Source: Lingula anatina
Taxonomy: Eukaryota > Brachiopoda > Lingulata > Lingulida > Lingulidae
Assembly (NCBI RefSeq): GCF_001039355.2
Contig: NW_019774847.1
Coordinates: 126,854-188,853, forward strand
Direction of reading: 5' to 3'
Length of the DNA: 62,000 nucleotides
Positions 38,276-48,542 of the stretch are shown here, piece by piece; position 1 is the first letter of the stretch; each line of letters opens with the position of its first letter. A program made the translations under genes and the position numbers. Below the pieces are notes generated by a model. That model saw only the letters and a list, made by a program, of their open reading frames with translations. It ran no database searches and was not told where the DNA came from.

Positions 38276-39296
38276 TGGCGTTTAAAATAGGAGACCTACG
38301 TCCATACTGTAAAAAGGGAACAGTAGAAATTTGATATTTTGCCAAGTGCCTATANAAAGTAACTATGGGGCAAAAAATATGATCACATCATTTTGTAAAG
38401 CTAAGACAGTGCTAAGAAAGCGTCGGCAGTGAGTCCAAATGAATAATTTAGCATCTTAAAGTAACTATTAAAGAGACTGGATGGGGGGCCAACTAGCCCC
38501 GGTCTCCCCTATTTGTGCAATGCTGAGAGAAACATACAGCCTAGCGACTTCACCACGCCTATCCTGCGTCCTCTTCTCACAGTCAGTGTCTAGCTGTCAA
38601 GTGACTATTCTGGACGACTGCTCCCACTACGCTGAGCTACGTACTGTGTAAATGATACAACAGGCTTTACACATTGTCGAAGTCATCCTTATCTCACAAG
38701 AAAGGCAAATCTACGTCATCTTGCAAATTAATTTATCAAATCAAATATTTTTAAAGATGCATATGAAGTCAATATTTGCCACAAAAGCTAACCAAATGCC
38801 AGTATATAGTTTCAAGTAGTATAAATAAGAGAATTGCCAAAAGACACTGTTTAATTTTATCCGAAAAATTATATTTGAACGGATTTTTCTGCAAGCGTTC
38901 TATGCTGTATATCAATAAAGTAGGTCACGAAAGTAGGTTAAATTTCTGACCAAAATTTTAAAGAAAGGAGAAGTCTATAACTCTTTTATGGCAGATCGAG
39001 CGATTTATTCAGTTTATCCCTTGACATATTGATTTTATTTGAGTCATATAAGAAACTAATAGAAGTGGTTTATATGTTTTACTGGGAATCCACGCTCCAC
39101 CGATGTGTACCTTTAAGCTCTTGGCTGATAGAGATTATTCAAGTGTTTTAAAATCCCTCGTTGTAGAATGCACTAAGACCTAATTTTTTGTCCACTCAAC
39201 ACTGTTGGAAAGTTATTGGTTTAAAAAGATATAGTTCTTTCACCTCTCTATTGTCATGTTAACGCACCGGTTTGGCTAGTTTTGTCCATTTGGCAG

Positions 39297-39450
39297 TAAA
39301 GACGCCACCAAATGTCGCCAAATATACATACAATTAGCATCAGAATGATATCTTCAAAAGTCGATGCTTGCCGAGACGGTTAGAAACCTGACCACAAAAT
39401 GTGCATTAAACTGTTTATTTCTTGAATTGTAGGCGTTTGTGGGAAGATAC
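39297..39450. repeat. Direct repeat flanking sulfotransferase A
   Basis: The segment contains ATTAGCATCAGAATG, CCACAAAATG and TTTATTTCTTGAATTGTAGG, then CGTTT. The same words occur in the same order at 44006-44140. Together with the paired sulfotransferases this suggests one larger duplicated unit. Confidence 0.75.
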
Positions 39451-40333
39451 CGCACACCCTTAAACCCACAGACATACGCTTTGACTGAATTTAAAAAAAA
39501 ACCGTGAAAAAAGAATATAGTTCCTAATGAACATCCTAATTGCAATGCATGCTATATCTCCAAAGATATAAACATATTAGCAACAAAACATTTGCCGAAT
39601 ATAATAAGCTATCTTATGATTATTTTCGAATGAAATTGCAAACATCCTTAAATTGATAATTAGGTCTTAAATAATTGGTTATATTTTTACTTACTTGGTG
39701 ATCATTTGAGAATTTTACACTTTCAGACACCCGAAACTTATAAATGTTTTAAACAATATGTTCCTCATGTTTAAAATTGTATAATTCCTTTTGGTTCTCC
39801 ATTAGTTAAAAAGTATATAAAATTAAATATAATATTATACAAGTATGCACTTAAGTGGCAAAAATCCTAGTTTTATGTTCAGCATATCAAAACGAATAAA
39901 GATGAGATTTAAGACTGATAAATGTAACATAACTGTCACAAGGACAGCATGTTATGGGAAAGCTGAGTGTTACAGTGGCCATCTTGAAATTCAAGCGACT
40001 AGAGGCATTGCAGGTTTAACGACCACCACACCAATACATCAAATATCTATAAAATGTATAATACACCAAACCAAATGTCAAAGAAATAAAAAATAAAATA
40101 AAAATTTGACAATGGTATGAACAAACTGGCCACCAACTTCAATTTGTAGACATGATGAGAATTCAAGATGATTTGCTAGCTCATAAAATGTCCTAGTCTC
40201 AACTTAAGAAATGATGTTTACTGTACTTTTTATATTTGATATATGTGATATGTTCACCTTCTCTAACATGTTGATTTTACGTTCGACTTAGTTACATCAT
40301 TCAGTGTTGTAAATGTAAAAGCATAGAATCCAG

Positions 40334-41674
40334 TCAATGAAGCAAGGTATTGGGAAGATAGCGCTTTTCCCAAACCCGGGGCCAACTTAATTTGTCACAA
40401 ACAAAATCAATATCGTGCCGTGCTTCATCAGTAACCTTGTCCCACTGTAATCCTTGTTGTACCTTACTTTTAACAGATGCTCGACTTAAAGGCGACCCTC
40501 TCTGAGAATCGACGCATAGTGCCCCAGCACTAAGAACTTTTAAGTATCTTGGTAAGTCCAAATATTCGGCCATAGCGTCACATGCAGCATCAAAATTAGA
40601 AATTAAATCTTCATAGCAAAGAGCAACTATGGGCACTCCCCTTTCAACATGAGACACATAATTGGAACAATGCTCAATCCAGAATACGCAGTAGAGGCCG
40701 AATGGAGTTACAGACGACCAGAACTTTTCTTCATTTGCCCACCGGTATTTCTGGTCTCCAGAATAAACATGGTGGCTGGGGTGCCACTTGGCAAAAGCTG
40801 GGAAGAGGAATCGTAGTACCGTGTTTAATTGAACCGTATACAAAAACCGAGGAAGAGACGGTCCACAGAAGCAACGTACATATGATTTTATCGTGTCCAA
40901 TCCTTGTCTATACAGGAACATGTGAGAAATGTCCGGGAAATATTTAAAAATCTTGTAAACATGCTCGACGGCGCAGTTACGTGGTTTGATAGCAATCATG
41001 GATACTTTTCTTTGCATTGGCTTGCATAATACGCGTATCATGGCAACTAAAATTTTATCATACAATTCTTCAGATATCTTTGGTTTTAAATAAACAAGGT
41101 TGGTAAATGTGTCCGGTTCAGCAAAAGTAATGAGACCAGGTACGGCCTGCAATATTTGGCCTAAAAGAGTGGATCCACAGCGACCAGTATTTGTCAGAAA
41201 CATCACTTTATACTTGGGATCTCCTATTTTCTCAGCAACTCGTACCATGGATGATATTGGCATCACAATAATTCTCTTAGCATTTTTCAGTTGAGCATGA
41301 TACAAGAAGGGGTCTGTATCTGGGTCATATATATCGACGTCTTTCGGGGTTTCAACAAATACCGCTGTTGTTGCCGTTAAACAATACAATGAAACATTGT
41401 CTTTGAAAATGACCTCAGGATGGGTAAAACCTTCATGGAGACCGACAAAATTCTCTGGTATGGACAACCAGTGGTAAAACATCTGGTGGCGCCATAGAAT
41501 CGTCATACGGTGTGCTGAAAGATCATAACATTCTCCATTTTTCACTCGCCGTTTATGTGCCCTTACACCAGAAATGGCCCAAACGCCCCCTTGCACAACG
41601 CCAAAACATAGTCTGAACATTTTATAGAGAAAATGCCGGAACAGAATCCAAGTGACAGTAAGCAAGTACCTCAT
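40334..41674 (-). CDS. Intronless sulfotransferase-like protein, copy A (446 aa)
   Basis: A single open frame of 446 codons starts with ATG at 41674. Residues about 3-35 are hydrophobic with scattered basic residues, suggesting a type II membrane anchor, as in Golgi sulfotransferases. VMFLTNTGRCGSTLLGQIL (158-175) matches the 5'-phosphosulfate-binding loop of PAPS-dependent sulfotransferases. SHMFLYRQGLDTIKSY, with a spaced Arg and Ser, fits the 3'-phosphate-binding motif. Later WIEHCSNYV and VALCYEDLISNF also fit the fold. The acceptor substrate is unknown. Copy B lies 6804 bp to the right on the same strand with no indel and 16 amino-acid differences. The shared sequence extends about 60 bp upstream and about 180 bp downstream of the coding region. 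No introns or poly-A tail are evident, so a retro-origin is possible but unproven. Confidence 0.88.
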   Translation of the reverse strand: MRYLLTVTWILFRHFLYKMFRLCFGVVQGGVWAISGVRAHKRRVKNGECYDLSAHRMTILWRHQMFYHWLSIPENFVGLHEGFTHPEVIFKDNVSLYCLTATTAVFVETPKDVDIYDPDTDPFLYHAQLKNAKRIIVMPISSMVRVAEKIGDPKYKVMFLTNTGRCGSTLLGQILQAVPGLITFAEPDTFTNLVYLKPKISEELYDKILVAMIRVLCKPMQRKVSMIAIKPRNCAVEHVYKIFKYFPDISHMFLYRQGLDTIKSYVRCFCGPSLPRFLYTVQLNTVLRFLFPAFAKWHPSHHVYSGDQKYRWANEEKFWSSVTPFGLYCVFWIEHCSNYVSHVERGVPIVALCYEDLISNFDAACDAMAEYLDLPRYLKVLSAGALCVDSQRGSPLSRASVKSKVQQGLQWDKVTDEARHDIDFVCDKLSWPRVWEKRYLPNTLLH

Positions 41675-41978
41675 GATGTCTAGGCCTACTTTATCTTACC
41701 TGTGCTGCTGAAATTTGCGTATTTATGCCCTTCTCGAGTCCCATTGACCGCAAAGATTCTCAACGCTGAAATCATTGGTGTGCTCCCATTGGTCAGAATT
41801 ATTGTGCTTATTTCTAATTATTAATCTATTGCCATCACCGCAGCAACAAGTGCTCGATTGAATTTCCAGAACCTTTTTTAATATTTGAAATCTGTAATCC
41901 AGCCCAAGCCCAGGCACATGTCACATTTAGATTGTACCACTGCAAATTTCTTCTCAATGGGTGTTCTTGATGAAAATC

Positions 41979-42125
41979 GGCGAAAATTCAAATGTCTACA
42001 ACGCATCCAAAATATCCCTGTTCGTGACCCTAACTGTGACAGTCACCTTACACCCATCCTCCAACAATTTCACCTGTTACCCACTAGAGCACGGATTCTC
42101 CTTTTAGTTTATGCCCACGCTATTT
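41979..42125 (+). mobile_element. Decayed non-LTR retrotransposon fragment (CR1/L2-like RT 3' part)
   Basis: The translation reads FKCLQRIQNIPVRDP, then HLTPILQQFHLLPTRARI, LLLVYAHAI. This matches the segment after the reverse-transcriptase core in CR1/L2-type LINEs (a KLQRVQN...-ITPVLKELHWLPVKARI pattern). It is only about 50 residues long, with no RT catalytic motif, and lies just upstream of sulfotransferase A. It is a dead fragment. Confidence 0.6.
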
Positions 42126-42380
42126 TTTTTAACAAGTTCGACCATTCAATGGAAGTTATAGGCATGCACCAGAATTTTCATAATTAACTAGAAATATGCT
42201 TCGTATCCACAGGTTGCTTAGAGAAATAATAGACATCCTGGACGGGCTAATACACATCATGACGTGATGTGGTAGCCCTAAATATTTTACTTTATACGTT
42301 GTCCCAGGTCGACGTCACCTGGAGCCGCTTTTTTATGTTTAGGCCTCTTCTACGACGGCAGACCTTCAGGTGAGCGTTAT

Positions 42381-43199
42381 CAGGCCTTCCCAACTACCAG
42401 ACTCGGCACCTACGGGTCCAGTATAAACCGGTTTATCTGACCACACTACCCGTTTTCAAGGTGTGTGTCAGATCGCATAAAAGAGTATCAGCCACCACAC
42501 CGATTTTACCTGGTGCGCGATGTGATGACGATGATCCTAGTAATAGATAGACCCCGAGTCAGCGAGGGTTATGTGGCATACACGAGTGCAAAGCACGAGT
42601 GGGTGTCACATAACCCTCGCTGACGAGGGATCTATCTTATTTAGACCACGGGTCCATTAGCGGGTTATAACGCATTCATGCAAGACGTGCGGTTATGCGA
42701 GTTACACCACGTCTGAATCTTTTGTTCTTCACTTCCACCGTGGTCTAAAGCGGGGTTGGAAAGTAGTGCATCTCATCTACATTCATGCGCTGCTGCAATT
42801 TTCCCTGTTTATGCTAAAAATCTGACAATACCGCAATTTTTAACATAAAACATAGCCAATGACCTGTCGGGGGTTAAATATTTTCTGGACGAGATTCAGT
42901 GAGTCGTCTGTCGCCATGTTGTCACTCGGAACTACACCAATGTCTCCGCACTCGACAATAGTATGGAGCTTGCGGAATGAGCCGAGGATTGCCGATTTCC
43001 ATGTTGTTGTATTCATACGACTCCTACTTGACGAAAACGAGGCGCGATACCCGGATGACAGGTAGGCTTACAAAATTTGTGATGGGGTATGATACTCTTT
43101 TATGCGATCTGACACACACCTTGAAAACGGGTAGTGTGGTCAGATAAACCGGTTTATACTGGACCCGTAGGTGCTGAGTCTGGTAGTTGGGAAGGCCTG
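42381..43199. mobile_element. Complete 819-bp non-autonomous DNA transposon with 110-bp inverted repeats
   Basis: The left arm (42381-42490) and right arm (43090-43199) are reverse complements, with a single mismatch by eye in 110 bases. The ends begin CAGGCCTTCCCAACTACCAG. GTTAT lies immediately outside both ends (42376-42380 and 43200-43204), a 5-bp target-site duplication. The 600-bp interior has no transposase frame but holds a strong palindrome. CAGG ends and a short duplication recall some hAT-type elements, but the superfamily is not settled. The intact arms imply a recent insertion. Confidence 0.88.
42542..42639. repeat. Long palindrome inside the transposon
   Basis: Arms of about 47 bases, containing GTCAGCGAGGGTTATGTG and CACGAGTGC, flank a three-base loop. 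A weaker pair of 11-bp arms, TTAGACCACGG and its complement (42641 and 42738), follows. This may be a second small element nested in the first. Confidence 0.8.
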
Positions 43200-43233
43200 G
43201 TTATGTGTGGCTTTCTTTCGACTAGACTGATTA

Positions 43234-43298
43234 CGTGTGTGTGTGATTGTGTGTGTGTGTGTGTGTGTGTGTGGGGGAGAGAGGGAGAGAGAGAGAGG
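43234..43298. repeat. (GT)n-(GA)n microsatellite
   Basis: A compound dinucleotide repeat just outside the right target duplication of the transposon. Confidence 0.93.
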
Positions 43299-43758
43299 AG
43301 CTGTCGAAGTCTTTCTCAGCTAGTAGCGCCCCTCATCCATCAATGATTAGGACAGCGCAGAATAATAGACAAGGAAAGCGAAGACTTCGCCAGAGGTGTC
43401 AAGGAGGCCATACATATAAGAACTTAAAAGAACTTCAATAGGGACGAGGGACGCTACCAGCTGGTCTGCCACATCTATGATGACCTCTTGGGCCTGGGGG
43501 CCCGTAGGGGACATTCATAGGATAACTGGTTAATGAAAACATCTCAGCGTTTGATCACCAGCGCACGACCAGTTTGTTCTGAGGAAGGCTCTTGAGTAGA
43601 GCCGACAATTTGACGGTAGGAAAACGTTGTCTGTGAAATAATTAATTCAGCAATTCAAAACCGACATTCACTGTTGATAAAAAAGATTTTAATGCCTCCA
43701 ATTTAATATGTATCTGTACAGGAAAAAAGGTGTTGATATCCACATTTCCTATCATTTA

Positions 43759-43928
43759 ACAGGGGCGGATCCAGAGATATTTTCTGACAGTCTTCCAAGT
43801 TATCTTTATTGATCCACCCTCCACTTTTGACCGTCTTCCGACCGAAAAATTTAGAGACCCGTCAATGTAAACTTGAAAATCTGACCGTCTTCCGGAAGAC
43901 CCAAAAGACGGCCTCAATCCGCCCCTGT
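43759..43928. mobile_element. 170-bp MITE with ACAGGGGCGGAT ends and TTA target duplication
   Basis: The left end ACAGGGGCGGATCCAGAG matches the complement of the right end, ACAGGGGCGGATTGAGG. TTA occurs directly outside both ends (43756-43758 and 43929-43931). A 3-bp TTA duplication is typical of PIF/Harbinger-type elements. The interior repeats the word CCGTCTTCCG and has no coding frame. Confidence 0.78.
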
Positions 43929-43931
43929 TTA

Positions 43932-45814
43932 TCGACCCAAACTTATCTGATGTTCCAAATTTATGTTCCAAATTAAATTCAATGGAGGTAAAATGTCATT
44001 TAAATTGTAAAGACACCGGCAAATGCCACCTTATTTTTGTATAATTAGCATCAGAATGTGATCTTTAATATGTTTGCCAAGACAGGATTCATACCACAAA
44101 ATGCGTATAAATTGTTTATTTCTTGAATTGTAGGCGTTTTGGTATGAAGGGGTTACAAGTAGTATGCTAGAGTATTTTGGGAAAATACAAGATGGCAAAC
44201 ATTTGCTATATCAATACCGATTCATGGGTTTCAATTACCCACGTTCATTCCCAACATTCTGAGAGACCAGCAAATGAGAGACCAACAAAAATCATTACTT
44301 TTGGGGGCAGTATACGGACCTCGAGGACGTGGTAGACCTTAAACGCGATACAGCGTTGACGATCTGACGGATCTCTGTGGGTCAATGCTTCAAGCGGACA
44401 GAATGGCACAGAACCGTGACCAGTGGAGAGTTTTTGCGAGGGGGGCACGGCGGTTCGGCGCCAACCCAACCGTTCTTGATGACTGATGATGATTCTCAAC
44501 ATATAGGTCCATTTGAAAAAAAAGTGATAAATGACGTAAAAGATATAGTCGCAAATTTTACTTTTTTTTAATCTCTGTTGACAGAAAGAAAGTGATACAA
44601 GTGACAGAAAGAAAGTGGCTTTTTTTAAGTAAACCATTGAAAAAATAAAATTCATGCCTAGTACGGGTATGAAGTAAAGTAGATTAAGCCTGTTTTGGTA
44701 TCGGAAGTTTTAAAAATAACAACCTTTTTGGGGATAATATCCCCATGTTATTAATAATAATAATAAAAATTAGACTGCACTAAAGGAGTATAAGATGTAG
44801 GCCTACGAAATGCACGTTTATTTTACTGACGCATTTTGTGTTTAACCTGAAGTATATTTTTCCACAATGCCTGTTAACGAATGTTTTGCAAATTACTTTC
44901 TATGAAAATGTTTCCTCTTAAACATTTGACTGCGTCCTGTCACCATATTCTCTTGCTACGTGTAATAATGGGTGTATCTACATTGAAGATTTTATTAATG
45001 GATAAAATATTTTAAAAATCAAACAACTAAAAATGGTGACGTGCGCCAAAAGGGTAACGAAGGTTTTTCATTTTTTAAAAATCCGGCGACACCATGAAAG
45101 TAGCCACAAGCTTTTTATGAGTTATTTTAAATAAACATTCAGGACATTTTTTGAGACGTTAGACACCCTACTCGCTTCCAATACTTTGGTAAAAATTATC
45201 TAGATCCATTGGAGAAAGTGAGACGGTGCCACTAGTGACAGGAATGAAGGTTAAAAATCAAGTCCGTTCATGTTTTTGTGTGAGAACAGATAAATCTAGT
45301 ACTTATTTTTATTTTTATTTTTATTTTGGTTGCTAGATTGATGTTCCTTAAGTTCCACTTGAACAAAAAAACTTCTGCATACTTTAAAAAAAGTTAAATG
45401 GACCATTACATTGAGAATAAGTCCAGTCAACATGCAATAATGGCTGTGATGTGGGTCCCTCCATGAGCTCCATGTGGGTCCAATGTGAGCAAGCCCAGTT
45501 GGCCTAAAATAAAGGTCCCATATAGGATCCATACGGTCCAACTGGGCTAATGAAGTTTTTTTTCTGATAAAGGGCCACAAAATAGGCAACCTTTTATCCA
45601 ACCAATCTAGAATACCATACAGTCCAATTTAGTCCAAATAGGCTCAAATATGCATTCTCAACAACAGACAGTGTACATTGTGTAAACGTAGCGACCCATG
45701 AAATAGGCCAGTCCATATGAAGCCCATCAGGGACCCAAGATCTGTCTAATAAGCCCAACGCCTAGCCCCAGATGTGTGCACCGCCAGAGAAACTCATGGG
45801 GTCAATAAAAATAA
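43932..45814. other. Intergenic DNA between the sulfotransferase copies
   Basis: Apart from the direct repeat at 44006-44140 and a region around 45440-45560 with repeated GGTCC/CCAACTGGGC-like words, I saw nothing definable. No protein-like open frame was found. Confidence 0.4.
44006..44140. repeat. Direct repeat flanking sulfotransferase B
   Basis: Diverged copy of 39297-39450, in the same orientation as that copy. Confidence 0.75.
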
Positions 45815-46700
45815 AGTAAAAATCAGTTTTTTTCTCATTTTTTAACATCCTTTTTATATCTATGATATATCTTTGGTGGATAGCGAGAAAATCCAAGACA
45901 GCTGTCATTTGCCATAGGGTTCATTGTAAAATAAAAATAATTAATTTGGTTTGTTTCTCATTGTTTGTGACATCCTCATAAATTCTTTCATACTTTTCTA
46001 GTGGTTAACAAGTGTGTATCCATTGAGCATTTTGAGAAGATGGCCGCCAATTGCCATACGAATACTGGTTCTCGAGTTTCAATTACTAGCCTACCTGAAA
46101 AACATATGGTTCATTATAAAATTTCAATTAAATTCAGTTTGTTCCTCGATCTTTGCCACAACATTATTAACCCTGTGATACATACTTGGTTAATAACAAG
46201 TGTGTATCCTGTGGTATTTGAGAAAATTCCAGATGTCTGTCATTTTCCAGAGGGTTTCAGTTACTGCCAGTAAGAGTATGGGGTCCATTATAAGATTAAG
46301 GTAACTTACGGTTGTTATCCAGTTTTTTTATTATCCTTATTTCTTCTGTCTGTTTATCTGCTGGATAACATTAAACAAGTGTTCATTTTAACAAAATCCA
46401 AGATGGATGTCATTAACCTTAGGAATACTAGTACATTGAGTTTCAATTACTGCTAGGGAGATATGTGTTCATTATCAAATTAGTTTTGTTTGATAGTGTT
46501 TTCTCACTTCCTTAATATCCCTATGACAAAAATTTGTTGTACACCAAGTGAATTCACTTGGGTTTTATGAGAAAACCGCGAGGCGACTGCCATTTGCATT
46601 GGGAAAACAAGTAAATCCCCACAAACTAGTATTTCTACTAGTATTTCTAAAGCACATGGGTGCCATCTTTTTTTTCTCAAAATGCTCAAAGATATACACT
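45815..46700. repeat. Degenerate tandem minisatellite, period about 160-190 bp
   Basis: Four to five units share an ordered set of words: AACAAGTGTGTATCC, GAGAAAATCCAAGATGG, TGTCATTTGCCAT, GTTTCAATTACTGC, GGTTCATTATAAAATTA and GTTTGTTTCTCA. The start word occurs near 46006, 46196 and, altered, near 46373. A unit-like fragment remains near 39930-40010 beside copy A, and another inverted near 46805-46860. There is no coding capacity. Confidence 0.7.
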
Positions 46701-47137
46701 TGTTACATAGCAGATGTATATCATAGTATCATAGGGGAAATAGAAATATGATAAACACTGAGAAACACACTAAAGTTTATTACATATAATAATGTCTTGC
46801 TGGCAGTTAAACTGAAACCCATGCACAAGTATTCTTAAGGAATGGTGGCCATCTTAGATTTCCTTACAATACCCTAAGTAAAGTAAAAAATGTGGCAATT
46901 ATTTTCCAATCAAACCATAGATTGTCTGGACTATAAATTTGCAGCCAGAGATGAGAATTTCAGATGATTTGCTAGCTCATAAAATGTCATAGTTTCAACA
47001 TTAAAGTGAAGTTTACTTACTATTCTAGTAATTCATATCTTTAAAATATGTGATATTTTCTCCTTCTCTGACATTTAACTTTACATTCGACTTAGATACC
47101 TCTTTCAGTCTTGTATATATAAAAGCATAGAATCCAG

Positions 47138-48478
47138 TCAATGAAGCAAGGTATTGGGAAGATAGCGCTTTTCCCAAACCCGGGGCCAACTTAATTTGTC
47201 AGAAACAAAATCAATATCGTGCCGTGCTTCATCAGTAACCTTGTCCCACTGTAATCCTTGTTGTACCTTACTTTTAACAGATGCTCGACTTAAAGGCGAC
47301 CCTCTCTGAGAATCGACGCATAGAGCCCCAGCACTAAGAACTTTTAAGTATCTTGGTAAGTCCAAATATTCGGCCATTGCGTCACATGCAGCATCAAAAT
47401 TAGAAATTAAATCTTCATAGCAAAGAGCAACTATGGGCACTCCCCTTTCAACATGAGACACATAATTGGAACAATGCTCAATCCAGAATACGCAGTAGAG
47501 GCCGAATGGAGTTACAGACGACCAGAACTTTTCTTCATTTGCCCACCGGTATTTCTGGTCTCCAGAATAAACATGGTGACTGGGGTGCCACTTGGCAAAA
47601 GCTGGGAAGAGGAAGCGTAGTACCGTGTTCAATTGAACCGTATACAAAAACCGAGGAAGAGACGGTCCACAGAAGCAACGTACATATGATTTTATCGTGT
47701 CCAATCCTTGTCTATACAGGAACATGTGAGAAATGTCCGGGAAATATTTAAAAATCTTGTAAACATGCTCGACGGCGCAGTTACGTGGTTTGATAGCAAT
47801 CATGGATACTTTTCTTTGCATTGGCTTGCATAATACGCGTATCATGGCAACTAAAATTTTATCATACAATTCTTCAGATATCTTTGGTTTTAAATAAACA
47901 AGGTTGGTTAATGTGTCCGGTTCAGCAAAAGTAATGAGACCAGGAACGGCCTGCAATATTTGGCCTAAAAAAGTGGATCCACAGCGACCAATATTCGTCA
48001 GAAACATCACTTTATACTTGAGATCTCCTATTTTCTCAGCAACTCGTACCATGGATAATATTGGCATTACAATAATTCTTTTAGCATATTTCAGCTGAGC
48101 ATGATACAAAAAGGGGTCTGTATCTGGGTCATATATATCGACGTCTTCCGGGGTTTCAACAAATACCGCCGTTGTTGCCGTTAAACAATACAATGAAACA
48201 TTGTCTTTGAGAATGACCTCAGGTTGCGTAAAACCTTCATGGAGACCGACAAAATTCTCTGGTATGGACAACCAGTGGTAAAACATCTGGTGGCGCCATA
48301 GAATTGTCATACGGTGTGCTGAAAGGTCATAACATTCTCCATTTTTCACTCGCCGTTTATGTGCCCTTACACCAGAAATGGCCCAAACGCCCCCTTGCAC
48401 AACGCTAAAACATCGTCTGAACAGTTCATAAAGAAAATGCCGGAACAGAATCCAGGTAACAGTAAGCCAGTACCCCAT
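47138..48478 (-). CDS. Intronless sulfotransferase-like protein, copy B (446 aa)
   Basis: Same length and domain layout as copy A: N-terminal hydrophobic anchor, 5'-phosphosulfate loop (TNIGRCGSTFLGQIL), 3'-phosphate motif (LYRQGLDTIKSY). The 16 substitutions relative to A are R2G, L4W, K18E, M19L, L22R, G25S, H85Q, F90L, K111E, N131Y, S141L, P153L, T163I, L170F, F190L and C426S. Two of these (T163I, L170F) lie in the PAPS loop, but the conserved GRCGST core is intact in both. Fifteen of sixteen changes fall in the first 190 residues. The frame is open and undamaged, so both copies are probably functional. Acceptor substrate unknown. Confidence 0.88.
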   Translation of the reverse strand: MGYWLTVTWILFRHFLYELFRRCFSVVQGGVWAISGVRAHKRRVKNGECYDLSAHRMTILWRHQMFYHWLSIPENFVGLHEGFTQPEVILKDNVSLYCLTATTAVFVETPEDVDIYDPDTDPFLYHAQLKYAKRIIVMPILSMVRVAEKIGDLKYKVMFLTNIGRCGSTFLGQILQAVPGLITFAEPDTLTNLVYLKPKISEELYDKILVAMIRVLCKPMQRKVSMIAIKPRNCAVEHVYKIFKYFPDISHMFLYRQGLDTIKSYVRCFCGPSLPRFLYTVQLNTVLRFLFPAFAKWHPSHHVYSGDQKYRWANEEKFWSSVTPFGLYCVFWIEHCSNYVSHVERGVPIVALCYEDLISNFDAACDAMAEYLDLPRYLKVLSAGALCVDSQRGSPLSRASVKSKVQQGLQWDKVTDEARHDIDFVSDKLSWPRVWEKRYLPNTLLH

Positions 48479-48542
48479 GAAGTGTAATCTTACTTTATCT
48501 TACCTATGGTGTTGAAACTTGCGTATTTATGCCGTTCTCGAA

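Larger units (their letters stand above)
36431..40333. other. Repeat-rich intergenic DNA between mARC and sulfotransferase copy A
   Basis: This region starts with the mARC 3' UTR; an AATAAA lies near 37047. It then holds the small repeats listed separately and unassigned AT-rich DNA. A single ambiguous base sits at 38355. No coding gene was recognised. Confidence 0.45.

Noticed and set aside
40702-40947. Plus-strand open frame inside sulfotransferase A, repeated in copy B at 47506
   Set aside because: Its conservation follows from the near-identity of the duplicated genes; it is antisense to the real coding frame.
41675-41740. A GTAAGA donor-like word upstream of both sulfotransferase start codons, considered as evidence of a spliced 5' exon
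   Set aside because: Splicing from there would remove the start codon, and no acceptor fits before it; it is probably ordinary conserved 5' UTR sequence.
44245-44655. 136-codon minus-strand open frame between the sulfotransferases
   Set aside because: Composition is irregular, no motif or splice context is evident, and it lies in repeat-rich DNA.
45815-46700. The minisatellite region considered as a multi-exon gene because of repeated splice-like AG/GT words
   Set aside because: Every frame has stops in each unit and the units share noncoding drift rather than codon-level conservation.
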